A DNA stretch of 43,359 nucleotides from Chryseosolibacter sp964563295 (GCA_964563295.1 CAZLWX010000021.1:1-43359), one strand, 5' to 3'. Shown: positions 15,843 through 24,940, counted from the stretch's first letter. Numbers and translations are program-made. Notes: generated by a model from the letters alone, not told the origin.

Positions 15843-17621
15843 TTATTCAGCGGCAGAAGCTGCCTGAGTGTCCAGCCGCTTGCGCCGAATCCATTGGTCG
15901 ATCTTATCCAGAACCACCCGGTAGAAGTCTGCATCGAACAGCCGCGCATCGACGCGGGCCTGCCGGAGGAATACCACCCCAACGATCAACAGGATGAGGT
16001 CCGCTGCCCAAACGCCAGCGCCCGCGCTGATAAGTTCCTGCTTGGCGAGCTTTTCGCCCTGCATACTCAGCAGGTAATAGATGATGAAAAACAATATTGA
16101 CACAAGGAAAGGAACACCAAGACCGCCGCGTTTAATGATGGCGCCGAGCGGGGCTCCAATCAGGAACATAACAATACAGGCCATCGAGCTGGCAATGATT
16201 TTATGCCACTGGATCTCGAAGACGACCTTCTCGCGGCGGTAGGTCTCGATCGACGAGTTTGCATTTTCTACCTGGGTCTTCACTTGTCTGGCCATGTTCG
16301 TCGCCCCTTGCACAATGGTAAACGTGGCACGGGACCGAAAAATGGAGTCGATCTTGGCCAGCCTCGCCGAGTCCGATAGTGGTTTGACCTTCGCTACTGT
16401 GGCAATGGTCTTCTTCGATGTTGTTTTTTTTGCTGACTTCGCGGCAGGTTTATTTGCCGGTTTTGACGCTGGTTTTTTCGGTGACTTGGAGACTGCCTTC
16501 TTCGGCTTGTCAGGTGTTACTTTTTGACCGGTTTTCTCCTTTCCACTCATGACCTCCTTCCCTGATTCCCTGGTGGAGCTGGATTCTTTGGCGGAGGTAG
16601 CGACCTGGTCGGGCTTCACATATTTGACCCGGTTTACGGAGTCACGTCTTTCGCGGAATTGCTGCACGTCGCCGGGAATCAGGGCCTCCCAGTTCTTCTG
16701 GAAGTACCGGAAATGCGTTGCCCGGTACGTATAATAATTGAGTCGCTGCTGCATGACCATGTCATCCATGGAATCGATGTCGGAATTGAGTTCGGTAAGA
16801 TTCCGCATGATGCGGTTACTCTCAAACCATTTCTTGTCGGTCCGCTTGAGGTCGTAGGACGATAGATCGAAAATGACTTCAGATCGATCGAACCGGCTTC
16901 GGGTGAGTGTTTCATTTGCTTCGCGCGCAACTTTTCGACCGGTCATCTCCTGTTCGGCCTTCGCGCCCTCAGTATAGTTGTAGCCGTTGAACAGCTCAAA
17001 CTTAAGGTAGCGCTCATTGAGAATTGTTGACATCCGTCCGGAGTCAGCGACGATAACGTCTTTATTGCCGTCGTTCTTGGTGTGGTCGTAAACAATGATT
17101 CCCTTGAGCGCCTCGTCGTCGTTCGGGAATTTTTGATTCACCTTGATGCTGACGTTAGGGATACCGTTGTAAAATGTTCCCTCGCGAAGATCGAGCGCGG
17201 GTTTCTTCTGTTTAATGTCGTAGAGCAGGCTGTACGCTTCCAGAGCTGCTTTGGGTACGAGGTTATTGTTCGCGTAAAACGCAATGGCGGTCAGGATCAG
17301 CACAAAAAAGAAGATGGGCTGAAGCGTTCTCAGGAGCGAGATGCCAGCACCTTTGATCGCTGTAAGCTCAAAGTGCTCGCCGAGATTTCCGTAAGTGATG
17401 AGCGTCGACAACAGGACAGCCAGCGGCATGGCAACCGGCGTCATGAAGATCGCAAAGTAAAAGAGCAGCTGGCCGATGACATCCCATCCCAGTCCCTTGC
17501 CGATGATGTCGTCGAAATACTTCAGCATATGTTGCATCAGCAGAATGAAGACGACCACCAGGAACGTCAGGATGAACGGTCCAATAAATGACTTCAGAAT
17601 TAACTTATCGATCTTCTTCAT
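15843..17621 (-). CDS. LptF/LptG-family permease with a lysine/proline/alanine-rich insert
   Basis: 592 residues from MKKIDKLILKSFIG; twelve more codons up to 17657 are open but not family-like. YjgP/YjgQ fold: N-terminal membrane helices (about 13-37, 50-76, 98-118), a large periplasmic domain, and three C-terminal helices (about 478-498, 503-520, 538-555). Members form the inner-membrane LptB2FG transporter that lifts lipopolysaccharide out of the membrane. LptF or LptG cannot be told apart here. Between the beta-jellyroll halves, about residues 340-413 form a low-complexity basic linker (KPKKAVSKSPKKPASKPANK and on) like histone H1 tails, not part of the family core. The gene lies between the START-like gene and rpsO. 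Confidence 0.88.
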   Translation of the reverse strand: MKKIDKLILKSFIGPFILTFLVVVFILLMQHMLKYFDDIIGKGLGWDVIGQLLFYFAIFMTPVAMPLAVLLSTLITYGNLGEHFELTAIKGAGISLLRTLQPIFFFVLILTAIAFYANNNLVPKAALEAYSLLYDIKQKKPALDLREGTFYNGIPNVSIKVNQKFPNDDEALKGIIVYDHTKNDGNKDVIVADSGRMSTILNERYLKFELFNGYNYTEGAKAEQEMTGRKVAREANETLTRSRFDRSEVIFDLSSYDLKRTDKKWFESNRIMRNLTELNSDIDSMDDMVMQQRLNYYTYRATHFRYFQKNWEALIPGDVQQFRERRDSVNRVKYVKPDQVATSAKESSSTRESGKEVMSGKEKTGQKVTPDKPKKAVSKSPKKPASKPANKPAAKSAKKTTSKKTIATVAKVKPLSDSARLAKIDSIFRSRATFTIVQGATNMARQVKTQVENANSSIETYRREKVVFEIQWHKIIASSMACIVMFLIGAPLGAIIKRGGLGVPFLVSILFFIIYYLLSMQGEKLAKQELISAGAGVWAADLILLIVGVVFLRQARVDARLFDADFYRVVLDKIDQWIRRKRLDTQAASAAE

Positions 17622-17712
17622 TGAATCAGACGAGCAGTGCGTGTGCACCAGAAGCAAAAGTAATCAAAAATGAGACCAGAACCGGTGGTCCGGCCGGTGG
17701 TGGGAATGGTAA

Positions 17713-18114
17713 TCAGCCCCCGACGGTCTTGCGGAGATTTTCAATCAGGCTATCCCATAAGTCGTGCAATTCCTGCATGTCTTCGAAATCGGAGTAGTCC
17801 TCGACCTTGAGGAAAACCGACTGGGTTAGCTCGTTGAATTCGAGTCGCAACTCGAAGTAGGAAGGGTCTCTTTCATCTTCGGCGTTTTCCGGGAGGAATT
17901 CAAAGCGTGCAAAGTGGTTGGTACGGTGAGCGACCTGTCGCGCGTGGTGTTCTTCGTTGTCCCACAGAAATGTGTAGACCTTACTTTGATTGTTGATCCG
18001 GACATCATCGGCAAACCATTCTGAAAGCCCGCTGGCAGTCTGAATGTATGGATACAACATCTTGAGGGAAGCATGTACTTCGTAGTCCGCAGTATACAAT
18101 TTCTTCTTCGCCAT
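17713..18114 (-). CDS. START-like domain protein (Bacteroidota type)
   Basis: 133 residues from MAKKKLYTADYEV; five codons earlier another ATG (18129) is possible. The fold is of the SRPBCC/AHSA1 type: ASLKMLYPYIQTASGLSEWFADDV, then VYTFLWDNEEHHARQV, and a C-terminal amphipathic helix (DMQELHDLWDSLIENLRKTVGG). The family is widespread and short in Bacteroidota and has no established function; such folds bind hydrophobic ligands in a cavity. It has no signal peptide. The gap to the permease gene holds an exact -7 box TACTTTTG (minus strand, about 17660) without a matching TTG, so a separate promoter is possible. Confidence 0.87.
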   Translation of the reverse strand: MAKKKLYTADYEVHASLKMLYPYIQTASGLSEWFADDVRINNQSKVYTFLWDNEEHHARQVAHRTNHFARFEFLPENAEDERDPSYFELRLEFNELTQSVFLKVEDYSDFEDMQELHDLWDSLIENLRKTVGG

Positions 18115-18345
18115 TTGAGCTGTTGCCATACTCTCCGATATGCTGGAAGTTATGCGATTTCTTTCTCATGACAAAAAAAATTGATGGAAATGCCTGAAAA
18201 GTAAATGTTTCGCAACAAAACGGGTACATTACGTAGTCCACGCGCGGTCCATCCGATTATCGTTACGAATCGCCTGGGTTTTTCGCGTTACGCAATGACT
18301 ATCATTGGAGTTCTGTTGTCTTGCCAGCGGCAATAGTCGACGATG

Positions 18346-18377
18346 TTGTGAAAATTACAATCAACTTTGTAAGTTTG
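18346..18377 (+). promoter_or_regulatory. Promoter of tRNA-Met
   Basis: TAAGTTTG at 18370-18377 fits TAnnTTTG exactly; TTG at 18346-18348 gives a 21-base spacer rather than 19. RNA would begin near 18384, just before the tRNA. Confidence 0.55.
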
Positions 18378-18391
18378 CGCTCCCGATTTTC

Positions 18392-18465
18392 GGCGCGGTA
18401 GCTCAGTTGGTGAGAGCGCAGGATTCATAACCCTGAGGTCGGGGGTTCAACTCCCCCCCGCGCTA
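18392..18465 (+). tRNA. tRNA-Met (anticodon CAT, elongator type)
   Basis: Acceptor GGCGCGG (18392-18398) pairs with CCGCGCT (18458-18464), the first pair being G-U. D stem GCTC/GAGC, anticodon arm CAGGA-TTCATAA-CCCTG with anticodon CAT and an A-C pair at the loop end, T arm GGGGG-TTCAACT-CCCCC. Discriminator A18465, CCA not encoded. The anticodon stem lacks the three G-C pairs and the 1-72 mismatch of initiator tRNA, so elongator is likelier; an isoleucine-CAT identity cannot be excluded. Its 3' half is repeated downstream. Confidence 0.9.
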
Positions 18466-18614
18466 CACAATCTTCTCCCATCATCGCTTCATCAACACAA
18501 CACGCCTTCAATTGGGTGTGGTGAGAGCGCAGGAGTCATATCCTCCCTTGAGGGGCGGACGGGGGTTCAACTCCCCCCCGCGCTACACAATCTTCTCCCA
18601 TCATCGCTTCATCA
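18440..18614 (+). repeat. 120-bp tandem repeat containing the tRNA-Met 3' end, with a pseudo-tRNA
   Basis: Bases 18440-18494 (T arm, 3' acceptor and 29 bases of flank) recur identically at 18560-18614, a period of exactly 120. Between them, 18511-18585 is a broken tRNA copy. It keeps the right D-stem half (GGTGAGAGCGCAGGA), has GTCATATCC in place of the anticodon loop plus an added CCCTTGAGGGG stem-loop, and retains the T arm and CCGCGCT. It lacks the 5' acceptor, so it is not a functional tRNA. Confidence 0.85.
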
Positions 18615-18714
18615 NNNNNNNNNNNNNNNNNNNNNNNNNNNNNNNNNNNNNNNNNNNNNNNNNNNNNNNNNNNNNNNNNNNNNNNNNNNNNNNNNNNNNN
18701 NNNNNNNNNNNNNN
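18615..18714. other. Assembly gap (100 N) inside the tandem repeat
   Basis: Exactly 100 N, a usual placeholder length. The bases before the gap end as in repeat copy one, and those after it begin with the sequence that directly follows in copy one, so the real gap probably holds zero or more extra 120-bp units. Confidence 0.9.
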
Positions 18715-18805
18715 ACACAACACGCCTTCAATTGGGTGTGGTGAGAGCGCAGGAGTCATATCCGCCCTTGAGGGCGGACGGGGGTTCAACTCCCCCCGCC
18801 CTACA
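18715..18805 (+). repeat. Third copy of the pseudo-tRNA repeat
   Basis: Bases 18715-18763 equal 18495-18543. A perfect 7-bp hairpin TCCGCCC-TTGA-GGGCGGA (18761-18778) follows, then the tRNA T arm, and the copy ends CCGCCCTAC. It differs from the first pseudo-copy mainly in the hairpin and in the last acceptor bases. No gene is seen between here and the tex promoter. Confidence 0.8.
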
Positions 18806-18840
18806 ATCTCCCTTCCACTTAGCAAAATAGAAATTCATTG

Positions 18841-18870
18841 TTGCTTGTTCTTGCGCAAGTTTTATTTTTG
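18841..18870 (+). promoter_or_regulatory. Promoter of tex (TTG-N19-TATTTTTG)
   Basis: TTG 18841-18843, exactly 19 bases, TATTTTTG 18863-18870: a perfect consensus match. The start of RNA near 18877 leaves a leader of about 11 bases before the ATG at 18888. Confidence 0.75.
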
Positions 18871-18887
18871 CCTGCCCTAATTACTTT

Positions 18888-21122
18888 ATGCTTGAGCGTT
18901 GGATCGATCAAATCTCCCGGGAATTCTCGTTACAGAAAAAGCATGTCGCCGCCGTAGCCGAAATGCTCGGCGAAGGCGCAACCATTCCATTTTTGGCTCG
19001 CTACCGTAAGGAGCGTACGGGAAGTCTGGATGAAGTCATGATTGCCGGAATCCGCGATCGACTAGAACAGCTGCGTGAACTCGACAAGCGGCGCGAGGCT
19101 ATTATCGTTTCGATCGAGAAGCAAGGTCTGCTCACTCCCGGTCTAATGCAATCGGTGGTAGCCGCGGCAACCATGGCCGAACTCGAGGACATTTACCTGC
19201 CTTACAAACCAAAACGCAAGACTCGAGCCACGGCCGCCCGCGAAAAAGGTCTGGAGCCTCTCGCCCAGCGGATATTTAATCAGGAAGACTTCGATGTGGA
19301 AGCCTCCGCGACGACATTTGTCGATAACGAGAAAGGCGTGACGAACTCTTCGGAAGCGCTGGACGGCGCCCGTGACATCATCGCGGAATGGGTGAGCGAA
19401 AATCCTACGACCCGAAAAAACATCCGCGCTCTGTTTTGGCAGAAAGGCATCATCGAGTCCAAAGTGCTGAAAGGCAAGGAGACCGAAGGTCAGAAATTCA
19501 AGGACTACTTCAATTGGAATGAGCCGATATTGAAAACGCCATCACACAGACTTCTTGCGCTTCGGCGAGGTGAGAAAGAAGGGATACTTTCCCTTGACAT
19601 CGCTCCCCCTGAGGAAGAGGCCATGTTGATGCTCGAGCGTCAGTTTGTATCAACGTCGGGCGGGACGGCAACTCAGTTGAAGGTGGCCTTGTCAGACTCC
19701 TATAAGCGCCTGCTCAGACCTTCCATCGAAACCGAGATCCGGATGGAGAGCAAGATGAAGGCTGACGAGGAAGCCATCCGTGTATTCTCATCGAACCTCA
19801 AAGAGTTACTATTGAGCCCGGCCCTGGGTCAAAGAACGGTGATGGGCATTGACCCGGGATTCAGGACGGGCTGTAAAGTCGCGTGCCTGGACCGTCAGGG
19901 CAAGTTGCTGCACTATGAAACAATTTTTCCTCAAAAGAGTCCTTCGAATGCCGCTGTTTCCATCCGGAAGCTGGTCGAACAGTTCTCTATCGAGGCTATT
20001 GCTGTTGGCAATGGCACCGCTGGGCGTGAAACAGAGCTATTCGTGAAATCCCTCGGCCTGAGTCATAGCATCGTTTTGGTGATGGTCAATGAGAGTGGTG
20101 CATCGGTGTATTCGGCGTCAGAGGTTGCGCGCGAAGAGTTCCCCGACCAGGACCTCACCGTACGAGGAGCCGTGTCTATCGGCCGGCGGTTGATGGACCC
20201 GCTGGCTGAGCTCGTGAAAATTGACCCGAAGTCGATTGGTGTAGGACAATATCAGCACGATGTTGACCAGGGCCGGTTGAAGCAGGGGCTCGATGATGTC
20301 GTCCTGAGCTGTGTTAACTCTGTTGGCGTTGAAGTGAATACGGCGAGCAAAGAATTGCTCTCTTATGTGTCGGGTCTAAATCAATCCCTGGCAAGGAACA
20401 TCGTCGACTATCGGAACGCCAATGGACCGTTTCGCGATCGCGAGTCGCTTCTCAAGGTGCCGAGGCTGGGCGAGAAAGCGTTTGAGCAAGCCGCAGGGTT
20501 CTTGCGAATACGGGATTCATCCAATCCTCTTGATTCCAGCGCTGTCCATCCCGAGACGTACAATATTGTCAACGCCATGGCTGCGGATGCCGGTTGTAGT
20601 GTCGTTGAACTCATGACCAGTGCCGACTTGAGAAAGAAGCTGGATCTCAACCGTTATGTTACAGATACGGTTGGCTTGCCAACCTTGACCGACATTCTTC
20701 GCGAGCTCGAGAAACCCGGACGCGACCCACGAGAAACATTTGAAGTTTTTAGCTTCACGGAAGGCGTCAACACGATTGCCGATCTGAAGGTGGGTATGAA
20801 ATTGCCTGGAATCGTCACCAACATCACAAACTTCGGCGCTTTTGTGGACATCGGCGTTCACCAGGACGGGTTGGTTCACATCAGCCAGTTGTCTGACCAA
20901 TTTGTCAAAGACCCGCACCAGGTCGTAAAGGTTCAGGACAAGGTTACCGCCACGGTTGTTGAGGTCGATGTGGCACGGAAAAGGATCGGACTATCGATGA
21001 AGCGTGATCCGTTCGCGCAGGCCCTGTCGGAAAAACCACCTCGCCGAAAGCATACCAAACAGGAAAAGACCATTAGCATGGAAGAGAAGCTCAACATGCT
21101 ATTGAACAAATACAAGAAATAA
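18888..21122 (+). CDS. tex: Tex-family transcription accessory / RNA-binding protein
   Basis: 744 residues. Domain order is that of Tex: N-terminal helical region (TIPFLARYRKERTGSLDEV), YqgF/RNase H-like domain (about 318-430, VMGIDPGFRTGCKVACLD), helix-hairpin-helix region (about 480-560, ELLSYVSGLNQSLARNIVDYR and LKVPRLGEKAFEQAAGFLRI), and C-terminal S1 domain (about 633-705, GIVTNITNFGAFVDIGVHQDGLVHIS). It is a cytosolic nucleic-acid-binding factor related to eukaryotic Spt6; its precise role in bacteria is unsettled. The tail after S1 is basic (PRRKHTKQEK). It has its own promoter and is followed after 24 bases by pgi. Confidence 0.95.
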   Translation: MLERWIDQISREFSLQKKHVAAVAEMLGEGATIPFLARYRKERTGSLDEVMIAGIRDRLEQLRELDKRREAIIVSIEKQGLLTPGLMQSVVAAATMAELEDIYLPYKPKRKTRATAAREKGLEPLAQRIFNQEDFDVEASATTFVDNEKGVTNSSEALDGARDIIAEWVSENPTTRKNIRALFWQKGIIESKVLKGKETEGQKFKDYFNWNEPILKTPSHRLLALRRGEKEGILSLDIAPPEEEAMLMLERQFVSTSGGTATQLKVALSDSYKRLLRPSIETEIRMESKMKADEEAIRVFSSNLKELLLSPALGQRTVMGIDPGFRTGCKVACLDRQGKLLHYETIFPQKSPSNAAVSIRKLVEQFSIEAIAVGNGTAGRETELFVKSLGLSHSIVLVMVNESGASVYSASEVAREEFPDQDLTVRGAVSIGRRLMDPLAELVKIDPKSIGVGQYQHDVDQGRLKQGLDDVVLSCVNSVGVEVNTASKELLSYVSGLNQSLARNIVDYRNANGPFRDRESLLKVPRLGEKAFEQAAGFLRIRDSSNPLDSSAVHPETYNIVNAMAADAGCSVVELMTSADLRKKLDLNRYVTDTVGLPTLTDILRELEKPGRDPRETFEVFSFTEGVNTIADLKVGMKLPGIVTNITNFGAFVDIGVHQDGLVHISQLSDQFVKDPHQVVKVQDKVTATVVEVDVARKRIGLSMKRDPFAQALSEKPPRRKHTKQEKTISMEEKLNMLLNKYKK

Positions 21123-21146
21123 CAAGCAGGATTTACTATCAATAAT

Positions 21147-22799
21147 ATGCTACCTGTACACAACCCGACCGAGACCGCCAGCTGGCGAAAGCTGGAGATG
21201 CTCTTCCTCACGCTTCAGGCTACACGCCTGCACGAACTATTTGAGGAGGACCCGGATCGATTCAAAAAGTACAGCCTGCAATTTGAAGATATCCTGGTCG
21301 ACTTCTCAAAAAACATCATCAATGATGAAGGGGTCAAGTTGCTGGTGGAACTAGCCAACGAAATAGAGCTTGGTGAGGCCATCCATGCCATGTTCAGCGG
21401 GGAAAGGATCAACCGAACGGAAGACCGCGCGGTACTTCACACTGCCCTGCGCAATCGTTCCGGCGACCCGGTCTTGTGCAACGGGGAAGACGTAATGCCT
21501 GAAATCAATCGCGTGCTTGACCAGATGAAGGAATTCTCTACAGCCATCCTCACGGGAACATGGAAAGGCTATTCCGGAAAAGCGATCACCGACATCGTTA
21601 ACATCGGTATCGGAGGGTCCGATCTTGGGCCCTACATGGTGACCGAGGCCCTGAAACCCTATTGGACCACCGTGACGCCGCACTTTGTTTCCAACGTTGA
21701 CGGCACGCACCTGGTGGAAACGGTCAAGACACTCGATCCGGAGACGACCTTGTTCATCATTGCGTCCAAGACGTTCACGACGCAGGAAACGATGACCAAT
21801 GCAGCATCTGCCAGACAATGGTTTCTCGACAAGACCAATGGAGAGGGCGTTGTGGCCAAACATTTCGTCGCTGTATCCACGAACTCGAAAGAAGTGACTG
21901 CGTTCGGGATTGCTCCCGAGAACATGTTTGTATTTTGGGATTGGGTCGGAGGCCGATATTCCCTTTGGTCATCGATCGGACTTTCAATCTGCTGTACGAT
22001 CGGGTTCGACAATTTCGTGAAGATGCTCGAAGGAGCTCATGCGATGGATCAGCACTTCAGGACTCAGCCCTTCGAGAAAAACATTCCCGTCATTCTTGGG
22101 CTCCTGGGAATCTGGTACAACAATTTCTTCGGCGCCTCATCAGAAGCGATCCTCCCCTATGATCAATACCTGCACCGTTTTGCTGCGTACTTCCAGCAAG
22201 GCAACATGGAAAGCAACGGAAAGTCGGTTGACCGAGATGGCGCACCTGTTATTTATCAGACGGGTCCAATCATCTGGGGCGAGCCCGGCACCAACGGCCA
22301 GCACGCTTTCTATCAACTCATTCACCAGGGAACAAAATTGATTCCCTGCGATTTTATCGCTCCTGTTTTCAGTCATAATCCGATTGGCGACCACCACGAG
22401 AAATTGTTGTCTAACTTCTTTGCGCAAACCGAAGCATTAATGAACGGCAAATCACGCGAAGATGTAGTGCGTGAGTTGCAGGCGGCCGGCATGAGCGCCG
22501 ACGACATCGACTTTCAAGCGCCCTATCGGGTCTTCGACGGAAATCGACCGAGTAACAGCATCCTGTTCCGTCAACTTACACCACGTACACTCGGTTCGCT
22601 TATCGCGATGTATGAGCACAAGATTTTCGTTCAGGGTGTGATCTGGAATATTTACAGCTTCGATCAATGGGGAGTGGAACTTGGCAAGGTGCTGGCAAAG
22701 AAAATTCTTCCGGAGCTCGCGAACGCTGAAGAGACAACCGCCCACGACGGCTCTACCAACGGGTTGATCAATTATTTCAAACGTTTGAAATTCAGTTGA
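21147..22799 (+). CDS. pgi: Glucose-6-phosphate isomerase
   Basis: 550 residues, the long bacterial/eukaryotic type. Signatures: NIGIGGSDLGPYMVTEAL (sugar-phosphate binding), IASKTFTTQETMTNA, FVFWDWVGGRYSLWS, and GEPGTNGQHAFYQLIHQGT holding the catalytic His and neighbours; LAKKILPEL near the end. It interconverts glucose-6-phosphate and fructose-6-phosphate in the cytosol. It lies 24 bases after tex and just ahead of pfkA, so it begins a short run of upper-glycolysis genes. Confidence 0.97.
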   Translation: MLPVHNPTETASWRKLEMLFLTLQATRLHELFEEDPDRFKKYSLQFEDILVDFSKNIINDEGVKLLVELANEIELGEAIHAMFSGERINRTEDRAVLHTALRNRSGDPVLCNGEDVMPEINRVLDQMKEFSTAILTGTWKGYSGKAITDIVNIGIGGSDLGPYMVTEALKPYWTTVTPHFVSNVDGTHLVETVKTLDPETTLFIIASKTFTTQETMTNAASARQWFLDKTNGEGVVAKHFVAVSTNSKEVTAFGIAPENMFVFWDWVGGRYSLWSSIGLSICCTIGFDNFVKMLEGAHAMDQHFRTQPFEKNIPVILGLLGIWYNNFFGASSEAILPYDQYLHRFAAYFQQGNMESNGKSVDRDGAPVIYQTGPIIWGEPGTNGQHAFYQLIHQGTKLIPCDFIAPVFSHNPIGDHHEKLLSNFFAQTEALMNGKSREDVVRELQAAGMSADDIDFQAPYRVFDGNRPSNSILFRQLTPRTLGSLIAMYEHKIFVQGVIWNIYSFDQWGVELGKVLAKKILPELANAEETTAHDGSTNGLINYFKRLKFS

Positions 22800-22811
22800 T
22801 TAATTTGGTCA

Positions 22812-22841
22812 TTGTAAAGTAGGGGTCATCCGTTATTTTTG
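22812..22841 (+). promoter_or_regulatory. Promoter of pfkA-glk (TTG-N19-TATTTTTG)
   Basis: TTG 22812-22814, exactly 19 bases, TATTTTTG 22834-22841. RNA would start near 22848, about 10 bases before the pfkA ATG. It follows the pgi stop with no visible terminator between them. Confidence 0.75.
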
Positions 22842-22857
22842 GGGATTCTACGACTTA

Positions 22858-23841
22858 ATGGAGAATAATATTCGGAAGATCGGGCTGTTCACTTCAGGTG
22901 GCGATGCTCCGGGAATGAATGCCGCGATCCGGGCCGTGGTTCGTGCATGCACCTACTACAAGAAGGAGACATTCGGCATTATGCGTGGCTACGAAGGGAT
23001 GATTGAAGGTGACTTTGTGAAATTGGGCGCGCGGTCGGTGGGCAATATCATCCAGCGCGGTGGAACCATTCTCAAGTCAGCGCGAAGCAAGGAGTTCCGA
23101 ACTCCGGAAGGGCGCAAAAAAGCTTTTGAAAAGATTCAAGCACAAGGAATCGATGCGCTGGTTGCTATCGGAGGGGATGGCACGTTCACGGGACTTCATA
23201 AATTCTACGAAGAGTATAACGTTCCTGCCATCTGCATTCCCGGAACCATTGACAACGATCTTCCGGGAACAGATTACACCGTTGGATACGATACGGCAAC
23301 GAACTTCGCCGTTGAAGCCATTGATCGCATCCGCGATACCGCATTGTCGCACAACCGACTTTTCTTTATCGAGGTGATGGGACGCAATTCAGGCTATATT
23401 GCAATCAACAGCGGAATTGCCGGTGGAGCAACAGCCATTATTATACCGGAAGAAGACCAGACCTTCGACCAGTTCTACAGTCTCCTCGGCGCGGAAAAAG
23501 ACACCAGCAAGAAATCAAATCTCGTAGTCGTCGCTGAGGGATCACGATTGGGCGATGCCAATACTCTTGCCCGCAAGGTTGCGGAACGATCTTCTTACTT
23601 TGATATCAAAGTAACCATCCTGGGGCATCTTCAACGCGGCGGTGCACCTACCTATTTCGACCGCGTTTTGGCCAGCCGTATGGGAATAGCGGCTGTAGAG
23701 GGCCTCATTGATGGCAAGAAGGACGCGATGGTTGGAATCATCAATGGCAAGATCGTTTATAATGATTTTACATCCATCATGTCGAGGGCGCGCGACATTG
23801 ATGAAGAATCGCTTCGCATTGCGAAGATCCTGTCAATTTAA
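22858..23841 (+). CDS. pfkA: ATP-dependent 6-phosphofructokinase
   Basis: 327 residues, normal for bacterial ATP-PFK. FTSGGDAPGMNAAIRA at the N terminus binds ATP; GGDGTFTG and IPGTIDNDLPGTDYTVGYDTA carry the active site, with Gly at both positions that are Asp/Lys in the PPi-dependent type, so ATP is the expected donor. EVMGRNSGYIA and LGHLQRGGAPTYFDR complete the substrate site. It phosphorylates fructose-6-phosphate. It has a consensus promoter and is followed by the ROK gene after 15 bases, which suggests cotranscription. Confidence 0.97.
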   Translation: MENNIRKIGLFTSGGDAPGMNAAIRAVVRACTYYKKETFGIMRGYEGMIEGDFVKLGARSVGNIIQRGGTILKSARSKEFRTPEGRKKAFEKIQAQGIDALVAIGGDGTFTGLHKFYEEYNVPAICIPGTIDNDLPGTDYTVGYDTATNFAVEAIDRIRDTALSHNRLFFIEVMGRNSGYIAINSGIAGGATAIIIPEEDQTFDQFYSLLGAEKDTSKKSNLVVVAEGSRLGDANTLARKVAERSSYFDIKVTILGHLQRGGAPTYFDRVLASRMGIAAVEGLIDGKKDAMVGIINGKIVYNDFTSIMSRARDIDEESLRIAKILSI

Positions 23842-23856
23842 TCTAGAGACCAAGAA

Positions 23857-24870
23857 ATGAAAGAGCTTACCATTGGCATCGACATCGGAGGAACAAATAC
23901 CAAATTCGGCATTGTCGATAAGACGGGACATGTAGTTTTCCAGGGCCGTATCTCCACCGCCGAGCACGTCGAATTCAGAGACTACTTTAAAGCATTGGCT
24001 GCCGCAGTAAGGAAAGGCATAGAATCAATCCAGGGCGAATACAAATTACTTGGCATTGGCGTAGGCGCCGCTAACGGGAACTATTATAAGGGCACGATTG
24101 AACGCGCAACCAATCTGAAATGGAAGGGCATCATTCCCCTAGCCGACATGTTGAAGGAGGAGTTCGATATGCCGGCGATCGTCACCAACGACGCGAACGC
24201 AGCCGCGGTTGGTGAGATGGTGTACGGAGCAGCCAAGGGCATGAAAGATTTTATTGTGATCACACTCGGCACGGGTCTGGGCTCGGGCTTTGTCGCTAAC
24301 GGCATGCTACTGAATGGCAAACACGGAATCGCTGGCGAAGTAGGGCACACGTCGGTGAATCCGGCAGGGCGATTCTGCAATTGCGGCAAACGCGGCTGTC
24401 TCGAAACCTATGTCTCCGCCACCGGTATTAAGCGAACCGTGTACAAACTCCTGGCCGACCATCTCGAACCCAGCGAACTCAGGGGAATCAGCTTTGACAA
24501 TCTTAACACGAAGATGATAACGGAGGCGGCCATTCGGGGCGATATTGTAGCACTCGCCGCCTTCGAATATACCGGAAGGATTCTGGGCATGAAGCTCGCA
24601 GAAACCGTCGTTCACACGGATCCCGAAGCTATATTTCTTTTCGGCGGCCTTTCCCTGGCCGGCGATCTCATCTTCAAACCCACGATCAGGCACATGGAGG
24701 CTAACCTGATGCCGCTGTTCCGCGGGAAAGTAAAAGTGCTCCCGTCTGGACTGCAGAATCAGGCGGCACCCATACTTGGTGCCAGCAGCCTGGTTTGGAA
24801 CCACCTCGAGAATGTCGCCCGCCTCCAATCCGCAACGCCCCAGCCCGCGACCACCGGCTCACCTCACTGA
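23857..24870 (+). CDS. ROK-family sugar kinase, probable glucokinase
   Basis: 337 residues. N-terminal phosphate-binding loop IGIDIGGTNTKFGIVD; catalytic Asp in VTNDANAAAVGE; ROK signature with zinc ligands GEVGHTSVNPAGRFCNCGKRG plus CLETY (the His and the CxCGxxGC cluster); second nucleotide motif IFLFGGLSLAGD. The family phosphorylates glucose or N-acetylated or other hexoses. Placement 15 bases behind pfkA and next to pgi makes glucokinase the best guess, but the substrate is inferred from context. The C-terminal ~20 residues (QSATPQPATTGSPH) are low-complexity and probably disordered. Confidence 0.88.
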   Translation: MKELTIGIDIGGTNTKFGIVDKTGHVVFQGRISTAEHVEFRDYFKALAAAVRKGIESIQGEYKLLGIGVGAANGNYYKGTIERATNLKWKGIIPLADMLKEEFDMPAIVTNDANAAAVGEMVYGAAKGMKDFIVITLGTGLGSGFVANGMLLNGKHGIAGEVGHTSVNPAGRFCNCGKRGCLETYVSATGIKRTVYKLLADHLEPSELRGISFDNLNTKMITEAAIRGDIVALAAFEYTGRILGMKLAETVVHTDPEAIFLFGGLSLAGDLIFKPTIRHMEANLMPLFRGKVKVLPSGLQNQAAPILGASSLVWNHLENVARLQSATPQPATTGSPH

Positions 24871-24940
24871 TGGCTGATCAGCCGCCCCACCCTTGCGGGC
24901 AGGCATGCAATTAGTACAGCCGTTGTATTTAACGGCCATC

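Noticed and set aside
18512..18880. Open frames through the N gap at the tRNA repeats.
   Set aside because: They are read across N and across pseudo-tRNA repeats and have no protein character.
24914..24936. Small hairpin GCCGTT-GTATTT-AACGGC before the cadherin-like gene.
   Set aside because: Six base pairs with no T tract; too weak to call a terminator or a regulator site.
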